Source: CAZRCG01 sp964598565
Lineage (GTDB): Bacteria; Bdellovibrionota; UBA2394
NCBI GenBank assembly: GCA_964598565.1
Contig: CAZRCG010000005.1
Location: 115,371-179,370 of the forward strand
Reading direction: 5' to 3'
Length of the DNA stretch: 64,000 nucleotides
Shown in pieces: positions 1-8,392 of the stretch. Both the position numbers and the translations under genes were made by a program. Below the pieces are notes generated by a model. That model did not search any database and was not told the DNA's origin. It worked only from the letters and a program-made list of their open reading frames with translations. How positions within the stretch are numbered: position 1 is the stretch's first letter; every line of letters begins with the position of its first letter.

Positions 1-3000
1 ATCTTGTGCCATAGCATGTCGTAGGAGAGATCGACGAAACCCCTCCAGAAGATCTCCGGCAAGCGAGCGGTACTCTGACTGTCGGGAGAAGAGCAGATCG
101 TTAATCGCTGCCTTACCCTGCCTGGTTCTCAAGAGACCTCGAGGGCCAATCATTAGAGGATCCAAAAATTGAGCTCGTACGGCAGGCGTCGAGCTTCGAT
201 AATTTTCTTTCAGTCGGCTAAATCCAAAGTAGTATTTAATACAAAAAAGGGCGGGCTCTGATTTTCTTGAAAGATAATCAGCAACATAGCGCGTCGTCCC
301 CCGAAATTTGGCTCGATTGATCTCAGGATCTTTATGTTCATCCCGAAGCTTAAGAATGGGAGGCTCCCCTTCAGGAGACGAAAAGTAGCGAATGACCGCG
401 ATTCGATCTTCGACGGAACGTTCAGAGAGTTCCACGTAGAACTGGCCTATCATTTGGAGCGTGAGCCCCTCTCGCCACGATAAAAGAAACGACGAAGGCC
501 GAGAAATATCCGAGCTAAAGTTGCTGGAGGTGATGTCCCACTCCGTGATTGTTTTAGTTTCTTCATATGAGCTTTGACCTTGCGTCGCAAGTGCATTGAG
601 TGCTTCTTGACGTTCCAAAGAAACCTCAGGAAATCGATCAAAAATAGAGTGAAGAGCATCAAAAACTAAAGCATCTCTCTCTGGGGAGCCTTCGGCTAAA
701 TGTCGAATGGCAGTCCATGTTGGATGGTTTTCAAGCACCACACGAAACAGTTTGAGCCGAAAGCCTAGGCTGCGGATCCGCCCGAAGTTCCATAGATTGT
801 TGGCGAGCCACACGCGACGATGGCTTGGACATCGTTCAAATATGGCTTCAATCCAAGCGTCCGTCGTCTCGGTCACTCCTCGAGCTACGAACCGGGTCCA
901 CCATCGAAAGGCACCTGACCAGGTTGAAACAAGTTCCAAGCTTTCGAGTTGATTTTTTAAGAAGGCTTGGTAGCTCGCTGCTCTTTCTTGATCAATCCAA
1001 AAGGCATCCTCTTGAAAATAGCGAGGAAGATCTTCGCTTGCTTGGTAGCGAGGATTCCAGCTTGGGGGCCAATAAGCGGGAGATTCTAGAATCGTTTCAA
1101 TTTCTGTCGCACTCAGGGAAAAGCTTGCCAGCTTATTTGCATAAAAAGAAAAGGCATCAAAATGAATATCGGCGTCGAGACCTTTTGAATGGACGCTTTG
1201 GCGCACCTTCGTGAGAAGTTCCGCAGCATTTGTCGTTTGCTGAAGCTGTTTTACCCAGCGAAGGCCCCAAGTATTTTGCTCCACACCTTGTAGCTTTTCC
1301 AGAAAACTCAAAGGGCGGCCAAAAACAGCAAATGTTGAGTTTGATTCAGACCGAAAAAAGAGCGTCGCTGCCCATTGGTTAGGAAACTGGTCTTTGAAGA
1401 AATTCCATCGTTTCCGAAAGTGCTTGAGTTCTGGGCTGGCCAGACATCGTTCAACAATAGAGTTGACAAGTTGGGAGTATCTTCGAAAGAGACGAGCGAT
1501 GTGGCGACTCTCAAGGTCCTCCCGGGCCAAGGAAGAAAGCAGAGACTCGTGATGAGTCGAAAGAAATCGATGATAGGCCTCCATAAGCTGTTCAAAACGT
1601 TCGGGATGGTCGAGATAAAACACAGGATAATCATCGGAATCATAACCGGCAGCCGAGAGGGGGCGAGCTAACTGACGTAAGTGCGAAATATCTACCACGG
1701 TGGTGAGAGTCTGGAAGGTGATTTGCTCCTGCTCTGCTAGAGTTCTCCAATATCTCCTCCATGTCGGATGATTTTCACGAATTCGATGTTCCACCGCATC
1801 CACGAACTCTCGAATTTTTCGTCTTACGTCACGAGCAACAATCCCGCCCCATGTAAGGTTCCTACGAAGCGACCGACTAAGACTCAAAATGCCTAACTCA
1901 CTGGGCGGCTCACGGAGATGGTCAGCAAGTGCCTGAACGTAAGCCGACAAAACGAGGGGAGACCCACCTAGTAGATCTGGAGGAATGTTGGCGTCAATGC
2001 GATCAACTCGCTCTTCAAACTTTTCGGGGGAAGCAATGAACGTAATACGGCTCCAGAAAGAATTAATCGGCTCTTTTCCAATTGGGGTGGTTTTCAGCCT
2101 GGCAAAAAGCCTCTGGGTTCGAGAGAGATGATCCATAACGATGAATTCATGGCTCGCTCCAAGTTTTCGAAAGCAGTCAGGAAGTGGCGTGGCCGCTTGA
2201 AACGACTGATGAGAGAACGCATGGCGAGCCACTCCATTGAGGGTCGAAGCTCGTCCGGGAGTAAAGGGATGTGTCGCCAATACGACGAGCGATTGTGAAG
2301 AAAGATGGGCCAATTTCTCCACAAAGTGTCCGATCGTAGAGGGATTTTTCTGCAACTGAATAACGAGGTGCATCGCTTTAATATCCATTTGCACCTCCTC
2401 CATTTGATGGCTAGTTACCCGTTGCATAACAGAATCTTTGAATTTTCGATTCCATCGATTCCAGGAGGGATCAGTCTTTGGCAAATGCCAGGGAAGAGCC
2501 TTAAAGGCATCCTTCAAGGGCTCCAAAGAATAGTCGTTGGGTCGTCGAAATCGACGCAGGGCATGGAACAGTTCGTGGGCGAGAAAAAAATAGAGGTCTT
2601 CTTCAGATTCCATATAACGAAAAACTTCTCGAGAAATCGACAGCAACCACGGCAGATTAATCTCCTTGGGAAATGTTGATATGACACCAAGGGGTCCTGA
2701 TTCTGAGAAAACCACCTCGATGGTTTTTTGAATCTCGGGGAAAAATTGGCTTCTTAGACTCTCGATGATTTTCTCTACACGATCTTCAGCTTCGAGAAGG
2801 GTTTCGAGCTCAATCTGAGGCGGTCCAAAGGACATATATATGGCCAACCATTTACTCAAGGTCTTTCGATCAATATTGTCAGAGCCCGTACTTTTTCTAA
2901 GGCGTGCGATGGTCTCTAAATGGTGCGAAATACCAAAGATTTGATCGCGCGAATGAACATGGACGATTCGTATCTTGGGGCGAGCCACAGCCTCGAAAAT

Positions 3001-3075
3001 ATCGTCCATCGACTGAGAGGCGGCCGACATCACAAAACCCGTAATGAGCGCTGTCAAGAACACCAGGGACTTCAA
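1..3075 (-). CDS. Large exported M48-like zinc metallopeptidase (3' end outside window)
   Basis: An uninterrupted minus-strand frame runs from a TTG at 3073-3075 to the left edge (1025 codons, no stop), so the C-terminus is missing. An in-frame TGA lies three codons upstream and the first residues (MKSLVFLTALITGFVMSAAS) form a signal peptide, which supports the TTG start; no clear Shine-Dalgarno is seen. A zinc-peptidase signature is readable: HELFH at about residues 167-171, a Glu-x-x-x-Asp (E227, D231) 60 residues later, and THP at 268-270. This order (HExxH, ExxxD, then HP) is that of M48 peptidases such as BepA/LoiP. The remaining ~750 residues are Arg- and Trp-rich with no family I recognise. 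I infer a periplasmic or outer-membrane-facing protease or chaperone; substrate unknown. The compact M48 core followed by a very long tail is unusual. Confidence 0.75.
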   Translation of the reverse strand, partial: MKSLVFLTALITGFVMSAASQSMDDIFEAVARPKIRIVHVHSRDQIFGISHHLETIARLRKSTGSDNIDRKTLSKWLAIYMSFGPPQIELETLLEAEDRVEKIIESLRSQFFPEIQKTIEVVFSESGPLGVISTFPKEINLPWLLSISREVFRYMESEEDLYFFLAHELFHALRRFRRPNDYSLEPLKDAFKALPWHLPKTDPSWNRWNRKFKDSVMQRVTSHQMEEVQMDIKAMHLVIQLQKNPSTIGHFVEKLAHLSSQSLVVLATHPFTPGRASTLNGVARHAFSHQSFQAATPLPDCFRKLGASHEFIVMDHLSRTQRLFARLKTTPIGKEPINSFWSRITFIASPEKFEERVDRIDANIPPDLLGGSPLVLSAYVQALADHLREPPSELGILSLSRSLRRNLTWGGIVARDVRRKIREFVDAVEHRIRENHPTWRRYWRTLAEQEQITFQTLTTVVDISHLRQLARPLSAAGYDSDDYPVFYLDHPERFEQLMEAYHRFLSTHHESLLSSLAREDLESRHIARLFRRYSQLVNSIVERCLASPELKHFRKRWNFFKDQFPNQWAATLFFRSESNSTFAVFGRPLSFLEKLQGVEQNTWGLRWVKQLQQTTNAAELLTKVRQSVHSKGLDADIHFDAFSFYANKLASFSLSATEIETILESPAYWPPSWNPRYQASEDLPRYFQEDAFWIDQERAASYQAFLKNQLESLELVSTWSGAFRWWTRFVARGVTETTDAWIEAIFERCPSHRRVWLANNLWNFGRIRSLGFRLKLFRVVLENHPTWTAIRHLAEGSPERDALVFDALHSIFDRFPEVSLERQEALNALATQGQSSYEETKTITEWDITSSNFSSDISRPSSFLLSWREGLTLQMIGQFYVELSERSVEDRIAVIRYFSSPEGEPPILKLRDEHKDPEINRAKFRGTTRYVADYLSRKSEPALFCIKYYFGFSRLKENYRSSTPAVRAQFLDPLMIGPRGLLRTRQGKAAINDLLFSRQSEYRSLAGDLLEGFRRSLLRHAMAQD

Positions 3076-3169
3076 ACATACTCAAATAGAGCTTGGCAAG
3101 GAAATAGTAGTTTTACCCTACCTAGCGATTAACTCTTCTTCTGCCTTCAAAGCTGCCCTAAAATAGGGA

Positions 3170-3778
3170 ATGTCTGATGAGCGTAAGGTCGAAGTAAGGC
3201 TGGCGGATTTTCAACGTAAAGTGGAACAAATGCGACAGCTCTTCGACCAGTATTTCGCGGGGGTCATCAAACAGCAACCCTCTAAAGACTATGCTGAACT
3301 CCAGAAATATTTTCGCTCCTTCAAGTCGGCCGACTTTAAAACAACCGCGTCTCGATTTCTCTTTCAGACCCTTCAACAACGCTATATTCAGTATAAGTCG
3401 CATTGGGACAAAACCCTGAAACAGATTGAAGATGGTACGTTTCGCCGAGATCTCAACTATCTCAAGAAGGTAAAATCGGTACTCGAAGCCGAGCCTCCTG
3501 CCACCGCCTCGCCAGTACCACCCGTATCCTCGTCACCAGATAAAAAAACTCCCACAGTCTCTGCTTCGAAGATTTCGCCGGCCCTTCATAAACTCTATGA
3601 TAAAGTGGCTTCGCTATCACAGGGCAAAGGCTCGAAAGCTCCTGATAAAGAACGTTTTCTGAACAGCGTCGCAAAGCAAGTCGCAGCCCACAAAGAGAAA
3701 AATCCCGGTAAGAAAATTGAGATTAAAGTGACAAAAGACAAGGACGGAAAAATCGCGGTCAAAATTCAGAGTCAGTAA
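3170..3778 (+). CDS. Conserved hypothetical protein, possible MXAN_5187 C-terminal-like domain
   Basis: A 202-residue soluble protein with no signal peptide. Residues 1-105 are helical and charged, with a stretch around 65-95 (RFLFQTLQQRY...HWDKTLKQIEDGT) resembling a domain known from myxobacterial proteins (MXAN_5187 C-terminal family); that match is from memory and uncertain. Residues ~108-135 are a Pro/Ser/Thr-rich linker, followed by a Lys-rich C-terminal part (residues 160-202) that could bind nucleic acid or a partner. The start follows a TAGGGA purine stretch. It is divergent from the M48-like gene, with about 95 bp between them that probably hold both promoters. Function unknown. Confidence 0.7.
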   Translation: MSDERKVEVRLADFQRKVEQMRQLFDQYFAGVIKQQPSKDYAELQKYFRSFKSADFKTTASRFLFQTLQQRYIQYKSHWDKTLKQIEDGTFRRDLNYLKKVKSVLEAEPPATASPVPPVSSSPDKKTPTVSASKISPALHKLYDKVASLSQGKGSKAPDKERFLNSVAKQVAAHKEKNPGKKIEIKVTKDKDGKIAVKIQSQ

Positions 3779-3877
3779 GCTCCACCACACCACACTGTTC
3801 AAAATCCGCCGTAAAGACTTAGAGTCACTAGCTAATCATTAGCAGTTTGTGGTTAGGATAGAGTGGAGTTTAGAGCA

Positions 3878-4636
3878 ATGAGCTGGAATTATGAAATTTT
3901 TTCATCCAAATCTTTAGAAGAAGCAGAAGCTGTTCTTGAGGAGATTGAGCACAAGCTCGAGTCTCTTGAAAATGAGTGCCCTGACCACTTCAAAAACCAT
4001 CTTTGCCCGCAGATTGACGAGGCGACACTCATCTCAAAGAAATATTTTCCCGAATATTTAAAGAGTATTCGAAAAGGCGTGAATCTGCCTGAGGGTGATC
4101 CGCTTAAGCTGGCTGTTGAAGTTGAAATCTTGTTTAGAACGACTAAGACCCATGTAATCCTCGAAGGCTTTGATGCGGAAATGGAACCCTTAGGGGCTGA
4201 AATTTTAAAAGTGCTGCTTACCAAATTAAGTCCGGCAGTTGTTTATGCGGTAGACAGTTGGATGACGGGAGCCGAGCTTCTTGAAACTATAAAAGACTGT
4301 AAGACCATCTCGCTCGATGGGCCCTCCTCACCTGAAACCGAAAAAACCAACGATTCTAGCGAAGGCGCAGAGAGTTTAATTGAAGACATTCGAACGCAAC
4401 TATTAAATATCATCGAGAAGAGTATGCATAGCACCCTAAAGCGCATTGAAATTGAAAGAACGTTTTCTAAGGCATCCCCTCAGATCCAAAAAGTTCTAAA
4501 CAGCTTATTGGCACCTGCACCTTTTTCGGAAAAAAGATTTAAAGCCCAGATCGATCTCGATGATAATCAACTAAGTAAAATCTTGTCAGAGATCCAAAGC
4601 CTTCTGAGACAGCTAAAACAGACCTTTAAAAATTAG
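3878..4636 (+). CDS. Hypothetical acidic helical protein
   Basis: A 252-residue protein of unknown family. I chose ATG 3878 because GGAG lies nine bases upstream; a GTG at 3863 would add five residues. The protein is acidic, largely helical, and has no signal peptide or membrane segment. Residues ~5-35 (rich in Glu/Leu) and ~150-250 look able to form coiled coils, separated by a Ser/Thr/Glu-rich linker near residues 140-165. It is a single gene, 85 bp after its neighbour on the same strand. No function can be assigned. Confidence 0.6.
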   Translation: MSWNYEIFSSKSLEEAEAVLEEIEHKLESLENECPDHFKNHLCPQIDEATLISKKYFPEYLKSIRKGVNLPEGDPLKLAVEVEILFRTTKTHVILEGFDAEMEPLGAEILKVLLTKLSPAVVYAVDSWMTGAELLETIKDCKTISLDGPSSPETEKTNDSSEGAESLIEDIRTQLLNIIEKSMHSTLKRIEIERTFSKASPQIQKVLNSLLAPAPFSEKRFKAQIDLDDNQLSKILSEIQSLLRQLKQTFKN

Positions 4637-4698
4637 ATCCTCCTCAGAGTCAATTCCATCAGCTCTCAATTTATTGATTGGTTGAATGAAAGATAGGA

Positions 4699-4886
4699 GC
4701 TCTTCTTTATGAAGTGGCTGAGCATTGGAATACCTTTCTAGCGGAAGCTGGGAAAGCTTTAAGGGGCAAGGGATTCCTAGGTATGTGAAGGTGGATTTTG
4801 AGGCCTATCTTAAGTGTGGGATTCTTCACTACGGATTTCTTCGAGTTCGCTCTGAATTATTTAGGATTGGGAGCACTAATTGCTGA
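4699..4886 (+). pseudogene. Degenerate N-terminal fragment of an IS91-family transposase
   Basis: Two adjacent frames together read like the start of IS91-type transposases. The first gives LLYEVAEHWNTFLAEAGKA and then hits a stop; the second gives PRYVKVDFEAYLKCGIL and GFLRVRS and ends at TGA 4884-4886. In intact relatives the same order (LY..., P.YV...F..YL.CGIL..GF.R.RC) precedes a Cys-rich zinc region; that region and the catalytic tyrosine part are absent. The frameshift, stop codons and truncation mark it as a relic. I see no recognisable gene in the rest of 4637-5052. Confidence 0.6.
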
Positions 4887-5059
4887 AAAAGATGCAGGAT
4901 TCGGGCACTGATGCCACGTAAATAGCCGTGATTACTACCGTTCGTTGAGCACAGAACTTGCAAGTTAATGCATACTAGTGGACAGAGCGTTCAATATATC
5001 AGTTTTGGCCAAAAATGGGCTTGATCTCGGCCAGCCCCGAAGAGGCTTTCGCATGACCT

Positions 5060-6139
5060 TTGGAGCTTTTATTTTTTTACTTTCGTCTTCTCTGGGTCTG
5101 GCTCTCTCTGGGTCTGGCTCTCTCTGGGTCTGGCTCTGTGAAAGCTTCGGAGGTGGAAGCCTGTCAAAATGAACTATATTCTTTGGCTCCCGAAGAAGAA
5201 CCAGCGATTTCTAAAATTGGTTCGGATACTTCGAAACAATCGCATTTTAAACAAATGAGTCCATCCCAAGTGATGGGTTTGTTTGAATTTCCTGAGAGCG
5301 CTAATTTGACGACTTCTGATCCCGCGCTGCGTTCTGCCATCTTTAAAGCATTTAGTGGGAAATGCTTTTATAGTGGGCAGTTGATAACGATGGATGAAAT
5401 GCATATAGATCACATCATTCCTGTAAGCCTTGGTGGCCCCAATAACTTTTTTAACTATGTGCCTACGATAGCTCGTCATAATATTCGAAAAAATAATCGA
5501 TTCGATTCTGTGGCAGCGATTCCGGCATTGACATTGCTTCGTACGGTTTATTCACCAGCGGTCGAAAGTGAGTTGAAAAAAATGAGATTATCCCAAAGTA
5601 AGGTGACCATTCCAAAGCCTAGTCGGCCTACTAATGTGCCTAGTCGAAGACGTGGCTTTGGTGTAGATCAGGCAATTCAAAAATTTCTGATGGCTGATGA
5701 AAATCGAAGCCATCGATCAGCGGTTCATTGGATTCCCGTCTTGGGCGAGAATAGAGAAATAAATCCGATTCTTAAGAGCTTTATGGGCCTTGTCCGTGAC
5801 GGAGTCCTAAAAGCTGTAAGTGAGCCATCAAGCGGTGATTCTTTTGCTCAAATTAAAATTTCTCAAAATCAGATTCAGGAGCTCTTTGGGACTACGAGTG
5901 CAGAATTTTCAGAAGCTTTGCTAGCGCATAGCGGTATTGTCGAAGTAGGAGAAGTCCGTTCTGAAAATCGAGATCGATTTTCTTTTCAATTTGGTGGAGC
6001 TGTTCTTGGGATTAGTTCTACTTCTCACGCGATTGTCATCAGGCTTTCTGGCTTTTTCCTTAGAATTATGGAACTGAGCGATGAAGTGAGACAGCGCGCC
6101 TTAAAGGGCGAAGTGATTCCCTGGCCCCAGGACATGTAA
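5060..6139 (+). CDS. Exported HNH-family endonuclease
   Basis: The body encodes an HNH nuclease: H115-I-D117-H118 followed by IIP, SLGGPNN, and an H-N-x-x-K motif about 25 residues later, which is the beta-beta-alpha metal finger fold. No zinc Cys pair is evident. The current frame can only begin at TTG 5060, without a Shine-Dalgarno, and gives a leader ending ...SGSGSVKA that looks like a signal peptide. A better start, ATG 5053 (MTFGAFIFLLSSSLGLALSG), lies in another frame and joins the nuclease frame only if one 16-bp repeat copy is removed. The C-terminal ~200 residues (170-359) are unrecognised. I infer a secreted or periplasmic DNase, perhaps for nutrient or prey DNA. The frame state makes expression uncertain. 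Confidence 0.75.
   Translation: MELLFFYFRLLWVWLSLGLALSGSGSVKASEVEACQNELYSLAPEEEPAISKIGSDTSKQSHFKQMSPSQVMGLFEFPESANLTTSDPALRSAIFKAFSGKCFYSGQLITMDEMHIDHIIPVSLGGPNNFFNYVPTIARHNIRKNNRFDSVAAIPALTLLRTVYSPAVESELKKMRLSQSKVTIPKPSRPTNVPSRRRGFGVDQAIQKFLMADENRSHRSAVHWIPVLGENREINPILKSFMGLVRDGVLKAVSEPSSGDSFAQIKISQNQIQELFGTTSAEFSEALLAHSGIVEVGEVRSENRDRFSFQFGGAVLGISSTSHAIVIRLSGFFLRIMELSDEVRQRALKGEVIPWPQDM
5091..5138 (+). repeat. Three tandem copies of a 16-bp unit in the HNH nuclease leader
   Basis: The unit TCTGGGTCTGGCTCTC occurs at 5091-5106, 5107-5122 and 5123-5138, the last copy differing only in its final base. Sixteen is not a multiple of three, so each copy gained or lost shifts the reading frame. 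The repeats encode part of a hydrophobic signal peptide in every frame. Confidence 0.95.
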
Positions 6140-6444
6140 ATTATATTTTGTATTTTCTCCAGGCGGATTTGTCGCGGATTCTATGAATGAAATAATTTCT
6201 TCCCATGAAACGGGTTCATAGTTCCAATTTTCGACTCCCACGTGATCATTCGATCTTTGATTTTCCAAGAATTCGGAACATGTCCATGAAGAAGCCACGA
6301 TCCATTATCAGCCAGGCGTCTTGATAGAGAACGGATATCGAAAGCCTCACTCTGCTTTGGTCTGTGCGGAAAGTGGGAAGCGTGAACGATGTGCGAACTG
6401 AAGGAAATATCCGGATGAGAAACGTTTACTTCCAGATTTTTCAT
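6101..6444 (-). pseudogene. Truncated, frameshifted calcineurin-like metallophosphoesterase
   Basis: The minus strand encodes the C-terminal half of a calcineurin-like phosphoesterase: HIVHASHFPHRP, then GSWLLHGHVPNSWKIKDRMI with the GH-x-H-like metal motif altered to GHVP. The frame then breaks; inserting one A near 6242 (ATC ACG to ATC AAC G) restores MINVGVENWNYEPVSWEEI, the usual family ending. An in-frame TAA sits directly upstream of the ATG at 6444, and the N-terminal metal motifs (DxH, GDxxD, GNHD) are not seen upstream. Both a single-base deletion and loss of the front half indicate a dead gene. Its 3' end overlaps that of the HNH gene. Confidence 0.75.
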
Positions 6445-6480
6445 TTATGACTAACGATGAAAGATTCAGGGGTCGTGTCA

Positions 6481-6601
6481 TTTCTCAGAAGCTCCGACCG
6501 GCCAGCCTTAAAACGATCGGGAGGTTCATTCATTGGCCGGGAGGGAGCCGTCCGAGGTCTCTGCTATGAAATTCGAATCGGCAAGGCGGTCTTCTGAGAA
6601 A
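6481..6601. repeat. 121-bp segment bounded by 11-bp inverted repeats
   Basis: TTTCTCAGAAG at 6481-6491 is matched by its exact reverse complement CTTCTGAGAAA at 6591-6601. The inside has no gene that I can see and no clear target-site duplication flanks it. It could be a small non-autonomous element or chance; it lies between the phosphoesterase relic and the ATP synthase operon. Confidence 0.35.
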
Positions 6602-6666
6602 AGATACGACCTCTGAATCAATCACCGATTGTATAAAGGAAATAAGCTCGAAATTTGGCCCAGAGT

Positions 6667-6915
6667 CTAAATCTCTGCGACTTTCTTCGTCAGCAAAACA
6701 ACTTGATCTTCATCGACACGAAGAATTCCTGAACCCACATGAAACCGCTTATCTCCTGCATCTGAAGCCACTTTCACCGTTCCCTCATAGAGAAAGGTCA
6801 CCAGCCCTGCGTGCCGTGGTAAAATCTGCAGCTCCCCCTTTTCACCGACTGCGGTTACGCTTGTTGCCGAGCCGCTGAAGACAATTTTTTCGGGAGTTGC
6901 GATGTGTAGGTTCAT
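6667..6915 (-). CDS. atpC: ATP synthase F1 epsilon subunit, lacking the C-terminal domain
   Basis: Epsilon subunit of the F1 sector, last gene of the operon, five bases after atpD. It has 82 residues, all belonging to the N-terminal beta-sandwich that docks on gamma and the c-ring (residues 1-82, including TPEKIVFSG, GELQILPRHAGLV and the ending VLLTKKVAEI). Usual epsilon subunits have about 130-140 residues, with two C-terminal helices that inhibit ATP hydrolysis. These are absent, and the bases after the TAG stop do not encode them in another frame. I infer an enzyme without epsilon-helix inhibition. Short epsilon subunits are known in some other bacteria, for example green sulfur bacteria. 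Confidence 0.93.
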   Translation of the reverse strand: MNLHIATPEKIVFSGSATSVTAVGEKGELQILPRHAGLVTFLYEGTVKVASDAGDKRFHVGSGILRVDEDQVVLLTKKVAEI

Positions 6916-6920
6916 AATTA

Positions 6921-8351
6921 TCAGGCCGCCTCTGCCAACTTCGCCGCCTTCGCGATAGCTTCTTCTATAGAGCCAACCATATAAAATGCTTGTTCCGGTA
7001 AGTCGTCATATTTTCCATCAAGAAGCTCTTTAAATCCTCGAATGGTATCCTTAAGCTCGACATACTTTCCTTCCATCCCAGTAAACTGTTGGGCCACAAA
7101 GAAAGGTTGGCTTAAAAACCGTTGAATTTTACGAGCCCTTGCTACGGTAATCTTGTCTGTGTCGGACAACTCTTCCATCCCTAAGATCGCAATAATATCT
7201 TGCAGATCTTTATAGCGCTGAAGCGTTGCCTGAACGCGTCTCGCAATCGCATAGTGCTCGATGCCCACCACTTGTGGGTCCAAAATTCGGCTCGTAGAAT
7301 CGAGCGGGTCCACGGCCGGATAAATTCCTAGCTCCGCAATCGCCCGACTCAAAACGGTCGTTGCATCCAAATGGGCAAATGCGGTGGCAGGTGCAGGGTC
7401 GGTTAAGTCATCGGCAGGGACATAAATCGCCTGAACGGAAGTAATCGAACCCTTCTTTGTGGTTGTAATACGTTCTTGAAGCTCGCCCATTTCTGTCGAT
7501 AGCGTAGGCTGATATCCCACCGCTGATGGAATACGACCGAGAAGCGCTGACACCTCAGAACCCGCCTGTGTAAACCGAAAAATATTATCGATAAACAAGA
7601 GAACGTCTTGGTTTTCTTGGTCACGGAAATATTCGGCAACTGTAAGAGCACTTAAGCCCACGCGCGCACGCGCTCCGGGAGGCTCGTTCATTTGGCCATA
7701 AACCAATACGGTCTTGTCCAAAACTCCTGACTCTTTCATTTCCATCCACAAATCGTTCCCTTCTCGAGTTCTTTCTCCAACCCCTCCGAATACGGAGTAT
7801 CCACCGTGCTTCATCGCCACGTTGTTGATAAGTTCCATAATTAAAACGGTCTTGCCCACACCGGCTCCCCCGAAAAGTCCGATTTTTCCACCTCGAGAGT
7901 ACGGGGCCAAAAGATCGATCACTTTGATGCCGGTCACAAACATGGAAACTTCCGTCACCTGATCTTCATACGAAGGGGGATCACGGTGAATCGGCCATCG
8001 GGTCGTTGATTTCACAGGCCCCTGCTCATCGACGGGAGCACCAATGACATTCAAGATTCTACCTAAAGCGCCTTTTCCTACGGGCACGGTAATTTGCTCC
8101 CCGGTGAACTTGGCTTTCAAACCTCGAGTTAATCCATTCGTATCATCCATCGCTACACAGCGAACGGTTCTATCTCCTAAGTGCTGAGCGACTTCCAAGA
8201 CAAGATTGTCTTCGGTTTGGTTGATGGCCTTATTCGTTACAAAAATCGCTCCATAAATGGGCGGAAGCGCACCTTCTGCAAAGCGAATATCGACCACGGG
8301 CCCGATCACTTGTTCAACAGTTCCAAATTGGGGATTCTGAAGTTTTTCCAT
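6921..8351 (-). CDS. atpD: ATP synthase F1 beta subunit
   Basis: Catalytic beta subunit of F1 (476 residues, normal length). The Walker A loop GGAGVGKT is at residues 161-168, followed by GERTREGND (192-200) with the catalytic Glu, and the DELSD-type loop reads MEELSDTDK near the C-terminus. Binds and converts ADP and phosphate to ATP in the alpha3-beta3 ring. It lies 41 bp after atpG in the same operon. Confidence 0.98.
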   Translation of the reverse strand: MEKLQNPQFGTVEQVIGPVVDIRFAEGALPPIYGAIFVTNKAINQTEDNLVLEVAQHLGDRTVRCVAMDDTNGLTRGLKAKFTGEQITVPVGKGALGRILNVIGAPVDEQGPVKSTTRWPIHRDPPSYEDQVTEVSMFVTGIKVIDLLAPYSRGGKIGLFGGAGVGKTVLIMELINNVAMKHGGYSVFGGVGERTREGNDLWMEMKESGVLDKTVLVYGQMNEPPGARARVGLSALTVAEYFRDQENQDVLLFIDNIFRFTQAGSEVSALLGRIPSAVGYQPTLSTEMGELQERITTTKKGSITSVQAIYVPADDLTDPAPATAFAHLDATTVLSRAIAELGIYPAVDPLDSTSRILDPQVVGIEHYAIARRVQATLQRYKDLQDIIAILGMEELSDTDKITVARARKIQRFLSQPFFVAQQFTGMEGKYVELKDTIRGFKELLDGKYDDLPEQAFYMVGSIEEAIAKAAKLAEAA

Positions 8352-8392
8352 AATGTCCTCTTTTCGTTCTCTTCAATCCTCTACAGTTTTAC

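Noticed and set aside
4978..5172. A 64-codon frame before the HNH gene that looks like a signal peptide
   Set aside because: Not a separate gene: it is the alternative leader of the HNH nuclease, separated from it by the 16-bp repeat frameshift.
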